DNA from: an uncultured Bacteroidota bacterium
Lineage (GTDB): Bacteria; Bacteroidota; Bacteroidia; Chitinophagales; Chitinophagaceae
Direction: 5' to 3'
Assembly: GCA_903819975.1 (NCBI GenBank)
Contig: CAIJFI010000010.1
Coordinates: 62,001-126,000, forward strand
DNA: 64,000 nucleotides
This document shows positions 17,526 to 25,935 of the stretch, piece after piece. Made by a program: the position numbers and the translations under genes. Each line of letters starts with the position of its first letter. Positions within the stretch are counted from its first letter, which is position 1. The notes below the pieces were generated by a model. That model was not told the DNA's origin. It did not search any database and saw only the letters and a list, made by a program, of their open reading frames with translations.

Positions 17526-18296
17526 TTAATTTAAAACCGCTTTTAAAAATTGCGAAGTTGTCTCTTCAATAGATCCTCCTTTTGACAAGGCATTAATATA
17601 AGCCGAACCTATAATTGCGCCATTAGAATAAGCAGCTACGGCATCGAATGTTTCTTTATCCTTAATACCAAAACCAACCAAGACAGGATTTTTTAATTTC
17701 ATTGCTTGAAGTTTTTGTAAGTAAACTGCTACTTTAGAAAAGTCTTTGTCCTTCCCAGTTGTTGCAGAAGAACTCACGGCATACAAAAACCCTGTACTTA
17801 AACTATCCAATTTCCTTAATCTTTCCTCTGGTGTTTCAGGCGTTACTAAAAACACAAAATCCAATTCATTTATTTGAATTGTCTTTCCATATAAATGCTC
17901 AAACTCAAACAAAGGCAAATCAGGAAGAATCAATCCATCTACTCCCACTTCTTTTGCTTTTTTACAAAATGCTTCAAATCCATATTGCAAAATTGGATTC
18001 ATATAGCCCATTAATACCACTGGAATATGGATGCTATTACGCATGTTTGCTAATTGCTCAAACAAAGTATCAATGGTCATCCCATTTGCCAAAGCAACAT
18101 TCCCACTTGACTGAATTACTTCTCCATCGGCTAATGGATCGCTATAAGGCATGCCTAATTCAATAATATTAGCACCGTTGGATTGTAAACTTTCCATAAC
18201 TTCCAAAGTGCTATTTAAATTAGGGAACCCTGCCGTACAATACACGTTTAATACACGTGTTGATTGTTTTTTAAATAATTCTGATAACCTTGACAT
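17526..18296 (-). CDS. trpA: Tryptophan synthase alpha chain
   Basis: A 256-aa TIM barrel that cleaves indole-3-glycerol phosphate. The catalytic Glu is in IIELGMPYSDPLADG, the catalytic Asp in GVDGLILPDLP, and the phosphate loop in GFGIKDKE. The family's YAVSSSATTGKD appears as YAVSSSATTGK here. It follows trpB by 59 nt, an interval that contains a hairpin. Confidence 0.95.
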   Translation of the reverse strand: MSRLSELFKKQSTRVLNVYCTAGFPNLNSTLEVMESLQSNGANIIELGMPYSDPLADGEVIQSSGNVALANGMTIDTLFEQLANMRNSIHIPVVLMGYMNPILQYGFEAFCKKAKEVGVDGLILPDLPLFEFEHLYGKTIQINELDFVFLVTPETPEERLRKLDSLSTGFLYAVSSSATTGKDKDFSKVAVYLQKLQAMKLKNPVLVGFGIKDKETFDAVAAYSNGAIIGSAYINALSKGGSIEETTSQFLKAVLN

Positions 18297-18328
18297 ATAT
18301 AATTCTTTAAATGATCCTTTATTGTTTT

Positions 18329-18348
18329 AAAGTTTAATGCTAAACTTT
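18329..18348 (-). promoter_or_regulatory. Hairpin between trpB and trpA
   Basis: A perfect 8-bp stem AAAGTTTA/TAAACTTT with a 4-base loop lies just after the trpB stop codon. There is no T tract, so it is unlikely to terminate. It could protect or process the mRNA. AT-rich composition makes chance possible. Confidence 0.35.
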
Positions 18349-18355
18349 ATTATTC

Positions 18356-19567
18356 TTATTTTTTCAATTCCATTGCTTGCATATAGGTAGCCAAATCTTT
18401 ATCACCTCTTCCACTTAAACAAACCACCACTACATCGGTTGGCTTAAAATTCATTTTAGGAAGAATTGCAAAAGCATGCGCCGTTTCAAGTGCTGGTATT
18501 ATGCCTTCTATTTCAGATAAATGAAATGCCCATTTTAACGCTTCTTCATCCGTAGCGCTCGTAAATGTTCCACGCTTACTTTCATATAAGAATGCATGTA
18601 ATGGCCCAATACCTGGATAATCTAAACCAGCGCTAATACTATGCGGCTCCACTACTTGTCCATCCGGAGTTTGCATTAAGATACTTTTACTGCCATGTAA
18701 AATACCAGGCTTACCTAATTGTGTTGTGGCAGCACTCAAACCTGAATGCACACCATGACCTGCAGCTTCAACAGCTACAAGTTCTACAGATTCCTCGTTT
18801 AAAAAATGGTAGAATGCTCCAGCAGCATTAGATCCTCCACCCACACAAGCAACTACATGCGTTGGTAATTCAGATCCTGTTTTCTCTTTTAATTGCTTGC
18901 GCATTTCATCACTAATTACACTTTGAAAACGAGCTACCATATCCGGATAAGGATGAGGCCCTACTACGCTACCAATAATATAATGTGTTTCGTTAGGCTC
19001 ATTAATCCAAGCGCGTATCGCTTCATTTGTTGCATCTTTTAAAGTTTTACTACCACTTGTGGCAGGAACAACTGTAGCTCCTAACATTTTCATTCTAGCC
19101 ACATTGGGTGCTTGACGCTCTATGTCTTTTTCACCCATGTAAACCACACACTCCATTCCTTTTAAAGCACATACTGTTGCAGTCGCTACTCCATGCTGGC
19201 CTGCACCTGTTTCAGCAATAATTTTTTTCTTACCTAAACGTTGCGCCAATAATATTTGACCAATGGTATTATTAATTTTGTGTGCACCTGTATGACACAA
19301 GTCTTCACGCTTTAAATAGATATTCGTTCCAATTTCCTTAGACAGTCTTTCTGCATAAAATAATGGAGTTGGTCTTCCAACATAGTCTTTTAACAATGCA
19401 TGGAACTCTTTTTGAAATTCAGGATCCTGCATAATTTGCAAGTACTGTGTTTTTAGCGTCTCTACATTACTGTATAACATTTCAGGAATATACGCGCCTC
19501 CAAAATCACCATAGTACCCTTCGGCACTTGGATCCTGATAATTAATTGATTTGTTAAATGAATGCAT
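18356..19567 (-). CDS. trpB: Tryptophan synthase beta chain
   Basis: A 403-aa PLP enzyme that joins indole and serine. The PLP lysine is in [12 protein letters not shown]. The phosphate loop is [12 protein letters not shown], and the [14 protein letters not shown] motif for serine binding is intact. The C-terminal SGRGDKDL is also conserved. The length is typical of TrpB1. Its start overlaps the end of trpF by 14 nt, which suggests translational coupling. Confidence 0.96.
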   Translation of the reverse strand: MHSFNKSINYQDPSAEGYYGDFGGAYIPEMLYSNVETLKTQYLQIMQDPEFQKEFHALLKDYVGRPTPLFYAERLSKEIGTNIYLKREDLCHTGAHKINNTIGQILLAQRLGKKKIIAETGAGQHGVATATVCALKGMECVVYMGEKDIERQAPNVARMKMLGATVVPATSGSKTLKDATNEAIRAWINEPNETHYIIGSVVGPHPYPDMVARFQSVISDEMRKQLKEKTGSELPTHVVACVGGGSNAAGAFYHFLNEESVELVAVEAAGHGVHSGLSAATTQLGKPGILHGSKSILMQTPDGQVVEPHSISAGLDYPGIGPLHAFLYESKRGTFTSATDEEALKWAFHLSEIEGIIPALETAHAFAILPKMNFKPTDVVVVCLSGRGDKDLATYMQAMELKK

Positions 19568-20192
19568 TTATAAAGGTTTTTATTTTTTCTAAATTTTTTA
19601 CACCTGGTTCAATTTCGAATTGACTATTAATGTCTAAAGCAGCTAATGTTTTACCAGCTCTTGTTTGTTTCATAACTTCTATTCCTCCAATATCATTTGG
19701 ACCAATGCCCCCGCTTAAAAAATAAGGCTTGTTAATTGCATTCCCTTTTAATAATTCCCAATTAAAATGAGCACCTGTTCCTCCATACATTTTACTATCC
19801 GTATCAAATAAATAATAATCAGCGAGATCCTGGAATGAATCCACCAATGGCATTTTATCACCCACCCTAAACACTTTAACAATTTTTACCTTCCCGGCTA
19901 AAATAGTTTTTAGTGTCTCACAATAAGCTTCGTCTTCATCCCCATGCAATTGAACCATATCTAACCCAGCTGTTTCTACTATTGATACTAAGGACGATAT
20001 TGTTTCATTAACAAACACCCCCACTTTTTTTGCATTAGCTGGCGCAAACTTTTTTAATTGATCTAATGTTAATGGCGAAAGTACATATCGCTTAGATGGA
20101 GCATAAAAGATAAACCCAATATAATCCACACCCATTGCTTCCAAAGCAATTGCTTGATTCATATCGGTTATACCACATACTTTAAATTGCAT
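19554..20192 (-). CDS. trpF: Phosphoribosylanthranilate isomerase
   Basis: A TIM-barrel isomerase of about 212 aa for tryptophan step 3. It begins FKVCGITDM with catalytic Cys, has [22 protein letters not shown] with the general acid region, and the phosphate loops FLSGGIGP and LDINSQFE. An ATG at 20201 (three codons longer) is equally possible; 20192 gives MQFKVCG, the usual family start. It overlaps trpB by 14 nt. Confidence 0.94.
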   Translation of the reverse strand: MQFKVCGITDMNQAIALEAMGVDYIGFIFYAPSKRYVLSPLTLDQLKKFAPANAKKVGVFVNETISSLVSIVETAGLDMVQLHGDEDEAYCETLKTILAGKVKIVKVFRVGDKMPLVDSFQDLADYYLFDTDSKMYGGTGAHFNWELLKGNAINKPYFLSGGIGPNDIGGIEVMKQTRAGKTLAALDINSQFEIEPGVKNLEKIKTFINAFI

Positions 20193-20250
20193 TGATCCCA
20201 TTTTACTTACTCCTATTTATTATTACTTTAAATACTTTAACAAAAATCAA

Positions 20251-21033
20251 CTAAACTAGTTTACTAAACTCCTCAAATGCTTTGGCTGGATTTTCTTGTT
20301 TCATAAAATACTCGCCCATTAAAAATCCATGAAAGCCCTCTTTTTTCAATAATCTAAAAGTTTCTATGTCATAAATACCACTCTCTGCAATACTTAGCTT
20401 TCCCTTTGGAAGCAAGTCTTTTAGTTTTAAAGAATGTTCAATATTCACTTCAAAAGATTTTAAACTTCTATTGTTGATGCCCACAAAATCAACTTCGTCA
20501 CATACATATTCCAACTCAGTTTCGTCATGTAGTTCCAGCAATACTTCCATCCCTAATTCTTTTGCTGTGCCAGCCAATAACTCGGTTTCAGCAGGGGTTA
20601 AACAGGAGGCAATTAATAAGATTACCGATGCACCGTATGCCTTAGCTTCTATAATTTGAAATTCGTCAATAATAAATTCTTTTCGTAAAACAGGTATTGG
20701 GTTTTGTACAGCAATACTCAAATCGGCCAAACTACCTCCAAAATAAGGGCCATCTGTTAATACGGAAACACCTGCTGCACCAAACTGCGTATAGGACTTT
20801 ATCACCTCGTCAACATTTGCTGTTGCATTGATTATTCCCTTGGAAGGCGACTGTCTTTTAAACTCCGCAATAATACCAGTCTTAGTTGTATCTAACAAAT
20901 TATGCTTTAATGAATATGCCTTTTGTTCAAACAAAGGCATTGCTTCTAATTGAGCAATACTAATTTGCTTTTTACGCTCAGCTACTTCACCAAACTTACT
21001 CGCTACAATCTTTGCTAATATATTTGTACTCAT
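20251..21033 (-). CDS. trpC: Indole-3-glycerol phosphate synthase
   Basis: A 260-aa TIM barrel for tryptophan step 4. Motifs visible are IAEFKRQSPSKG (catalytic Lys), VLTDGPYFGGS, VLRKEFIIDEFQI, the Glu in LLELHDETEL, VGINNRSLKSFEV and IAESGIYD. The ATG at 21033 shares a base with the trpD stop codon (TAATG), indicating coupled translation. The longer open frame upstream lies inside trpD and is not needed. Confidence 0.95.
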   Translation of the reverse strand: MSTNILAKIVASKFGEVAERKKQISIAQLEAMPLFEQKAYSLKHNLLDTTKTGIIAEFKRQSPSKGIINATANVDEVIKSYTQFGAAGVSVLTDGPYFGGSLADLSIAVQNPIPVLRKEFIIDEFQIIEAKAYGASVILLIASCLTPAETELLAGTAKELGMEVLLELHDETELEYVCDEVDFVGINNRSLKSFEVNIEHSLKLKDLLPKGKLSIAESGIYDIETFRLLKKEGFHGFLMGEYFMKQENPAKAFEEFSKLV

Positions 21034-22025
21034 TACTGTAGACTGATTAATTTTTGTAAACAATTATAAGCAGCGCCAGATTCTAAACTTGTTACGGCAG
21101 CTTGATATGCTTGCTCGTAATTTTCGTATCCGCCTGTTAAATTTAAAGCCATTGCTGCATTGGCCAAAACCACTGCATTTTGCGACCAAGTGCCTTTCCC
21201 TTGAATAATATTTTTAAAAATAGTTGCTGCTTCTTCTACCGTTGCTCCTCCACTTAAATCTTGTGCCATCACTCTTTTCTTACCTAATTGATAAGGTGTC
21301 ATAGTAAACTCACCTTTATTGGTAACAATTTTAGTATCTGTTGTTAATGAAATTTCATCATATCCATCTAAACTATTAATTAACGTAAATTCCTTTCCAA
21401 GACTTTGCAATACATAATTATAAATTCTTGCCATCTCTAAATTATACACTCCAATCAACTGATATTTTGGTTGCGCTGGGTTTACAATAGGGCCCAACAT
21501 ATTAAAGAAGGTACGCACTCCAATATTACGACGAATTGGACCAACTGTTTTTAAAGCAGGGTGAAACAAAGGCGCGTGTAAAAAACAAATACCCGCTTCT
21601 TTAACTTCTTTAGAAAGTTGAGCCTGGTCGTTTTTAAATGTATATCCTAATTGTTCCATCACATTGGATGACCCACTCACACTTGAAGCACCATAATTAC
21701 CATGCTTTACTACTGGCTGACCAGCGCCTGCTACTATAAAACAAGCTAATGTAGAAATATTAAATGTGTCTTTTCCATCGCCTCCAGTACCAACAATATC
21801 AATTGCGTTGTCTACTCCTAAATCCACTTTCACAGCAAGGGACAATAATGCATCTCTAAAACCCATCAGCTCTTCAATGGTAATACTGCGCATCAAATAC
21901 ACAGTCACAAAGGAAGTTACTTCGTGCTCATTGTAAGCACCTTGCGATATTTGTACCAATACCTCTTTGGCTTGCTCCCTTGTCAAGGTTTTGTGTTCAA
22001 ATAAATATTGTAATAATTTTTTCAT
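21033..22025 (-). CDS. trpD: Anthranilate phosphoribosyltransferase
   Basis: A 330-aa class IV phosphoribosyltransferase for tryptophan step 2. The PRPP loop is VGTGGDGKDTFNIST (about 81-95), followed by KHGNYGASSVSGSSNVME and the anthranilate-binding FLHAPLFHPALK. The metal-binding NSLDGYDEIS is present. It is a stand-alone TrpD, not fused to trpG. The trpD/trpC junction overlaps by one base. Confidence 0.95.
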   Translation of the reverse strand: MKKLLQYLFEHKTLTREQAKEVLVQISQGAYNEHEVTSFVTVYLMRSITIEELMGFRDALLSLAVKVDLGVDNAIDIVGTGGDGKDTFNISTLACFIVAGAGQPVVKHGNYGASSVSGSSNVMEQLGYTFKNDQAQLSKEVKEAGICFLHAPLFHPALKTVGPIRRNIGVRTFFNMLGPIVNPAQPKYQLIGVYNLEMARIYNYVLQSLGKEFTLINSLDGYDEISLTTDTKIVTNKGEFTMTPYQLGKKRVMAQDLSGGATVEEAATIFKNIIQGKGTWSQNAVVLANAAMALNLTGGYENYEQAYQAAVTSLESGAAYNCLQKLISLQ

Positions 22026-22081
22026 CTTTCTTTTTATTGCTCGTAACGCTTTTGCTGAATAATTTTAATCTGTTCCAAACT

Positions 22082-22651
22082 TTATTGCTTTAACCAGTTA
22101 CTGATAATCTTAGCACCATCCGGCGTTAAAACACTCTCAGGATGATACTGCACCCCTTTTACATCATATGTCTTATGTTCTAATGACATGATATACCCAT
22201 CGTCGTCTTTTGAAGTAATGATTAAGTCCGAAGGCAAATCCTTTTCATTCACAACCCAGCTATGATAACGACCAACACTGAATGTATTTGGCAATCCTTC
22301 AAATAAAGTAGACGGATTTGTCAAATGCACAGGCGTTGCTATTCCATGATATACTTTACTCAAATTACTTAAGCTCCCTCCAAATGATTCTCCAATTGCT
22401 TGTTGACCCAAGCATACACCAAAAATAGATTTTGTAGCAGCATACTCTTTAATTAATGGCAACAATAATCCCGACTCAGATGGAATACCAGGACCTGGTG
22501 ACAATAAAATTTTATCATAGGCTTTTACATCCTCTAATGGAATTTCATCATTACGAAACACTTCCACCTTTGCATCCGTTGCTATCTCTCTAATTAACTG
22601 CACTAAGTTGTATGTGAAAGAATCGTAATTATCAAAAACTAATATTTTCAT
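22082..22651 (-). CDS. trpG: Anthranilate synthase glutaminase component (TrpG/PabA type)
   Basis: A 189-aa class I amidotransferase. It has VFDNYDSFTYNLV at the N-terminus, the oxyanion strand LLSPGPGIP, the nucleophile elbow IFGVCLGQQAIGE (Cys at about 80) and the GVQYHPESVLT His-Glu pair. Position between trpE and trpD identifies the role. In many bacteria the same subunit also serves PabB; whether that applies here cannot be seen. Confidence 0.94.
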   Translation of the reverse strand: MKILVFDNYDSFTYNLVQLIREIATDAKVEVFRNDEIPLEDVKAYDKILLSPGPGIPSESGLLLPLIKEYAATKSIFGVCLGQQAIGESFGGSLSNLSKVYHGIATPVHLTNPSTLFEGLPNTFSVGRYHSWVVNEKDLPSDLIITSKDDDGYIMSLEHKTYDVKGVQYHPESVLTPDGAKIISNWLKQ

Positions 22652-22664
22652 GTCTTTTTATTAT

Positions 22665-24077
22665 TTATTGGTGAATGTTTTCCGCCAATACCATTGCCGT
22701 CTTCAGCGCATTTAATTTATTGTTTACTTCCTGCAATTCATTTTCGGGAATGCTTGCAGCAACCACACCAGCACCTGCTTGATACGTAAGTGTGTTTTGC
22801 TGACTCAAGAATGTACGAATCATAATGGCTTGGTTACAAGTACCATTAAATCCAACAAAGCCAATACAACCACCGTAATAAGAGCGCTTTGTAGGCTCTA
22901 TGCCGTCAATGATTTGCATTGCTTTAAACTTAGGCGCTCCACTTAAAGTACCAGCAGGAAATGTTTTTGCAATTAAATGAAACGGATTAGCCCCTGCTGC
23001 CACTTTACCTTCCACCTCACTCACTAAATGAATTACATGACTATAATAATGTACTTGTCTATATTGCTTCACACGTACCTCGGTACAAACCCTACTTAAA
23101 TCATTGCGTGCTAAATCCACCAACATCACATGCTCTGCATTTTCTTTTGGATCGTCTAATAATTTTTGTGTCATACTTGCATCTAACACCGCATCACCTG
23201 ATCTTTTAAAAGTTCCAGCAATTGGATGTACAACTGCCTTGCCATTGTTTATAATTATTTGCGCTTCGGGTGATGATCCCATTAATTTATAATCACCATA
23301 ATCAAAGAAAAATAAATAAGGCGATGGGTTGATATTTCTTAATGTACGATACACGTTAAATTCATCTCCTTGAAAAGATTGTTGAAAACGCCTACTTAAA
23401 ACAATTTGAAACACATCACCTCGCATACAATGTTGGATTCCTTTTTTAACCGCTTCGCGATATTGCTCGTCTGTTAAATTTGAAGTCTCACTACCTACCA
23501 AGCTAAATGGATATTGAGGCACGTCCTTACTTTTAATAAAGGAAACCAATGCATCATATTCTGAAGCAATACCCTCTAACTTATTCTCACAAATAAATAT
23601 CTCATCTTTAAAGTGATTAAATGCAATCACATATTGATACAATCTATATCGCATCAATGGAACCACTGGCGCACCTTCTTTAAATTGAATGGTATCAAAA
23701 AAAGGAATCGCATCATATGCTGTGTAACCATATAAGCCCTGTGCAAATGCTGCTTCTTTTACTTCCTGCCCCTTCATTTCATATTGTTGCATGTAAGCCC
23801 AAATTCGATCTGGGGCAGCATGTACATTTTGTATCGTTTCTTTTTCAGGATCTTGATTAGGATATTTATATTCAATTTCGTTTAAAGAAGAAATTTCAAT
23901 ACCTCCAATTGCATTCACACCAATAAATGAATAACTATTTTCAGAAGCATGCGAATCCGTACTTTCTAATAAAATAGTATCTCTAAATCTGTCTCTTAAT
24001 CTTAAATAAATACCAACGGGCGTGAATGTGTCTGCCAACATTCTAGTAACCGTGGTTGTAATTTGCTTTTTTTGCAT
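22665..24077 (-). CDS. trpE: Anthranilate synthase component I
   Basis: A 470-aa chorismate-utilising enzyme. The N-terminal part has ILLESTDSHASENSYSFIG, whose LLES element binds the feedback inhibitor tryptophan in characterised TrpE proteins. The catalytic core includes FQIVLSRRF, PSPYLFFFDYGDYKLMGSSPE, HPIAGTFKRSG, DLARNDLSRVC and PAGTLSGAPK. It lies downstream of the trpL attenuator and is 13 nt from trpG, so tryptophan probably acts both on the enzyme and on its transcription. Confidence 0.95.
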   Translation of the reverse strand: MQKKQITTTVTRMLADTFTPVGIYLRLRDRFRDTILLESTDSHASENSYSFIGVNAIGGIEISSLNEIEYKYPNQDPEKETIQNVHAAPDRIWAYMQQYEMKGQEVKEAAFAQGLYGYTAYDAIPFFDTIQFKEGAPVVPLMRYRLYQYVIAFNHFKDEIFICENKLEGIASEYDALVSFIKSKDVPQYPFSLVGSETSNLTDEQYREAVKKGIQHCMRGDVFQIVLSRRFQQSFQGDEFNVYRTLRNINPSPYLFFFDYGDYKLMGSSPEAQIIINNGKAVVHPIAGTFKRSGDAVLDASMTQKLLDDPKENAEHVMLVDLARNDLSRVCTEVRVKQYRQVHYYSHVIHLVSEVEGKVAAGANPFHLIAKTFPAGTLSGAPKFKAMQIIDGIEPTKRSYYGGCIGFVGFNGTCNQAIMIRTFLSQQNTLTYQAGAGVVAASIPENELQEVNNKLNALKTAMVLAENIHQ

Positions 24078-24104
24078 AATCCTATCTTAATTCGTTTTCA
24101 GTTC

Positions 24105-24134
24105 TTGTTTATTCTAGTTTATTCTTGTTTATTC
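24105..24134 (-). repeat. Three tandem 10-bp repeats in the trpE leader
   Basis: On the minus strand GAATAAACAA, GAATAAACTA, GAATAAACAA follow head to tail, then a partial GAAC. They lie between the attenuator terminator and the trpE start codon. The period equals roughly one DNA turn. The role is unknown. Confidence 0.7.
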
Positions 24135-24148
24135 AATTCATTAAAAAA

Positions 24149-24179
24149 ATAAACCCCGACATTGGATGTCGGGGTTTAT
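24149..24179 (-). terminator. trp attenuator terminator
   Basis: On the minus strand ATAAACCCCGACAT pairs perfectly with ATGTCGGGGTTTAT (14 bp, 3-base loop), directly followed by a run of seven T residues. It sits 29 nt after the trpL stop codon and 71 nt before trpE. Its 5' arm can pair instead with a segment at the end of trpL, making it conditional. Confidence 0.9.
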
Positions 24180-24207
24180 GTATATTTTGACAATAATAGC
24201 TATGTCA

Positions 24208-24264
24208 CTACAATACCCCAACGGAGTTTGTATGCCACCACCAAATATTGTTTGAATTAATCAT
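24208..24264 (-). CDS. trpL: trp leader peptide with three consecutive Trp codons
   Basis: An 18-codon reading frame on the minus strand encodes MINSNNIWWWHTNSVGVL. Three TGG codons in a row (codons 8-10) are followed by a CAT His codon. It starts 23 nt after a TAAATTTG promoter box and is followed by a strong terminator and trpE. Tryptophan is rare in proteins, so a WWW run in a short frame directly before trpE is strong evidence of a translated sensor. Stalling at these codons would leave the antiterminator segment (24215-24222, codons 15-17) free. The start has no obvious Shine-Dalgarno, as is normal in this phylum. Confidence 0.88.
   Translation of the reverse strand: MINSNNIWWWHTNSVGVL
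24215..24222 (-). promoter_or_regulatory. trp antiterminator strand inside trpL
   Basis: GTTGGGGT, within trpL codons 15-17, can form 8 pairs (one G-U) with ACCCCGAC at 24168-24175, the heart of the terminator 5' arm. The intervening loop is 39 nt. A ribosome finishing at the TAG would cover this strand; a ribosome stalled at the Trp codons would not. Confidence 0.7.
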
Positions 24265-24287
24265 TTTATCTTTTTACTTATCAGATA

Positions 24288-24319
24288 CAAATTTAACGCA
24301 TTGGCCAATCCTCGCCAAA
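24288..24319 (-). promoter_or_regulatory. trp promoter (internal to the his-trp cluster)
   Basis: On the minus strand, TTTG (24316-24319) and TAAATTTG (24288-24295) are separated by exactly 20 bp, matching the Bacteroidota -33/-7 arrangement. The spacer contains a 10-bp palindrome ATTGGCCAAT (24300-24309). Transcription would begin about 20 nt before trpL. Confidence 0.75.
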
Positions 24320-24375
24320 AAAAATGTCCTAAATAACAAAACCCCACCCTAGTATGGCTATCACCCGTTAGTATC

Positions 24376-25506
24376 CTATAATACCCCCTTGGTACTTGGT
24401 AATGCGTCACTATCCGGATTGCGTCTAACTGCCATTTTAATAGATTTGGCAAAGGCCTTGAAGATGGCTTCTATTTTATGGTGCTCATTCTCCCCTTTGC
24501 AACTAATATTCAAATTGGCTTTAGCCGCATCACTAAATGACTTAAAAAAGTGAAAGAACATTTCGGTCGGCATTTCACCAATTTTTTCACGCTTAAATTC
24601 AGCATCCCATACAATCCAATTTCTGCCTCCAAAATCGATTAAAACTTTTGCTTCGGCTTCATCCATTGGCAATGCATACCCATAACGCTCCATACCTCTC
24701 TTATCCATTAAGCCTAAAGCAAATGCTTCACCCAAAGCAATTCCTACGTCTTCAATGGTGTGGTGTTCATCAATATGCAAGTCACCATCACATTTAATAT
24801 TTAAATCCAAAGCGCCGTGACGTGCAATTTGCTCCAACATGTGATCAAAGAATCCTAATCCAGTTTCAATCTTCGCATCACCTTTACCATCTAAATTTAA
24901 TTCAACACTAATTTTAGTTTCTTTTGTATTTCGAACATGCGCAACTTTTCTTAATCCTAATTTTAAGAAACTATAAATTTCAGACCAATTGTTTGCTTCT
25001 AATGCAATAAAAGGTCTTAGTTCCAATGCTTGTTCTGAAGTCAAATCATGCAAAGGCGACTTTAAATAAATAGCCTTGCACCCAATATTTTTTGCCAATG
25101 CAATATCACTCCATCTATCTCCAATCACAAATGAATTAGCAATGTCAAATTGATCATTGTTTAACAAATGTGTTAGCATGCCAGTGCCTGGCTTACGTGT
25201 TGGTTTATTATCTGCGGCAAAAGTATCGTCAATAAATATTTCATCAAATGAAAATCCTTCTCCAGCCAATGTACGTAACATTAATTGTTGATAAGGTTCA
25301 AAGCTTTCCTTAGGATAGCTAGCTGTACCAAGGCCATCCTGATTTGTAACCATTACTTTATGGAATCCGAAATCAGCAGCAATCTTACCTAAATAAGAAA
25401 TAGCACCAGGGATAAAACTAGTTTTTTCAATGGCATCAATTTGAAAATCGGACTTTGGTTCTTCCAAAATAACGCCGTCTCGGTCTATAAATAGTATAGG
25501 TTTCAT
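24376..25506 (-). CDS. hisB: Bifunctional histidinol-phosphatase / imidazoleglycerol-phosphate dehydratase
   Basis: A 376-aa fusion for histidine steps 6 and 8. The N-terminal HAD-type phosphatase (about 1-165) has ILFIDRDGVI with the nucleophile Asp, VTNQDGLG and FVIGDRWSDI. The C-terminal IGPD domain (about 185-376) has GLGFFDHMLEQIARHG, the metal ligands DEHHTIEDVGI and the second ligand set in GENEHHKIEA, and ends LPSTKGVL. The fusion is typical of Enterobacteria and Bacteroidota. It is the last his gene before the trp promoter and attenuator. Confidence 0.95.
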   Translation of the reverse strand: MKPILFIDRDGVILEEPKSDFQIDAIEKTSFIPGAISYLGKIAADFGFHKVMVTNQDGLGTASYPKESFEPYQQLMLRTLAGEGFSFDEIFIDDTFAADNKPTRKPGTGMLTHLLNNDQFDIANSFVIGDRWSDIALAKNIGCKAIYLKSPLHDLTSEQALELRPFIALEANNWSEIYSFLKLGLRKVAHVRNTKETKISVELNLDGKGDAKIETGLGFFDHMLEQIARHGALDLNIKCDGDLHIDEHHTIEDVGIALGEAFALGLMDKRGMERYGYALPMDEAEAKVLIDFGGRNWIVWDAEFKREKIGEMPTEMFFHFFKSFSDAAKANLNISCKGENEHHKIEAIFKAFAKSIKMAVRRNPDSDALPSTKGVL

Positions 25507-25535
25507 AATGCAGATATTAAATTTAATCAGTTTTA

Positions 25536-25934
25536 CTATTTCTTGTGCAATGCCGCTTTTACTTGTGCTACAGTTATTTTAGAAGCTTTATTTCCCCAAC
25601 TATTTCTTACATAACTTAGGACATTTGCAATATCCTCATCTTTAAAATCAGGATTAGGCGTCATTACATTATTGTAATAGTATCCATCCAATGCAATCTT
25701 CTCGTTATATCCTCCTTTCACAATACGCACTAAACGTGCAATATTATTACCAACTAAATTTGTTGAGCCATCTAATGGTGCATTCATATTAGGCACCCCA
25801 CCACCATCAGCTTGATGACAAACCAAACACCTGGTTTCATATATTTTTTTCCCCTTTACTAAATCCTGTGCGTTAGAAGAAAAAGAAATCCCTAACACAA
25901 TAATTACACATGCGATTCTATTCATCAATCTCAT
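25536..25934 (-). CDS. Secreted c-type cytochrome, small
   Basis: A 132-aa exported monohaem cytochrome c. The signal peptide is about residues 1-22 (NRIACVIIVLGISFSSNA). The haem motif is CLVCH and the probable axial Met is in YYNNVMTPNPDF. The gene starts at the ATG at 25934, one base after the stop of the sugar dehydrogenase gene (TAATATG), so the two are coupled. The natural reading is that it accepts electrons from that dehydrogenase. A longer in-frame start at 25982 would overlap the upstream gene and add residues before the signal peptide. Confidence 0.88.
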   Translation of the reverse strand: MRLMNRIACVIIVLGISFSSNAQDLVKGKKIYETRCLVCHQADGGGVPNMNAPLDGSTNLVGNNIARLVRIVKGGYNEKIALDGYYYNNVMTPNPDFKDEDIANVLSYVRNSWGNKASKITVAQVKAALHKK

Positions 25935-25935
25935 A

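Noticed and set aside
18253..18260. ACACGTGT in trpA (and CACGTG at 63601-63606) as parS sites for ParB
   Set aside because: Only the central CACGTG fits; the flanks do not match the extended palindrome TGTTTCACGTGAAACA.
24102..24134. CRISPR-like repeat from two 13-bp copies of TTCTTGTTTATTC
   Set aside because: The copies are only 20 bp apart and resolve into a 10-bp tandem repeat. There are no spacers or cas genes.
24078..24375. T-box riboswitch upstream of trpE, and likewise upstream of hisG
   Set aside because: No T-box bulge sequence (TGGNACCGCG) or specifier stem is visible. Leader peptides with codon runs explain both regions better.
24261..24452. A 63-codon minus-strand frame overlapping the hisB end and the trp promoter
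   Set aside because: It is a shadow frame over hisB and the trp promoter region, with no family resemblance.
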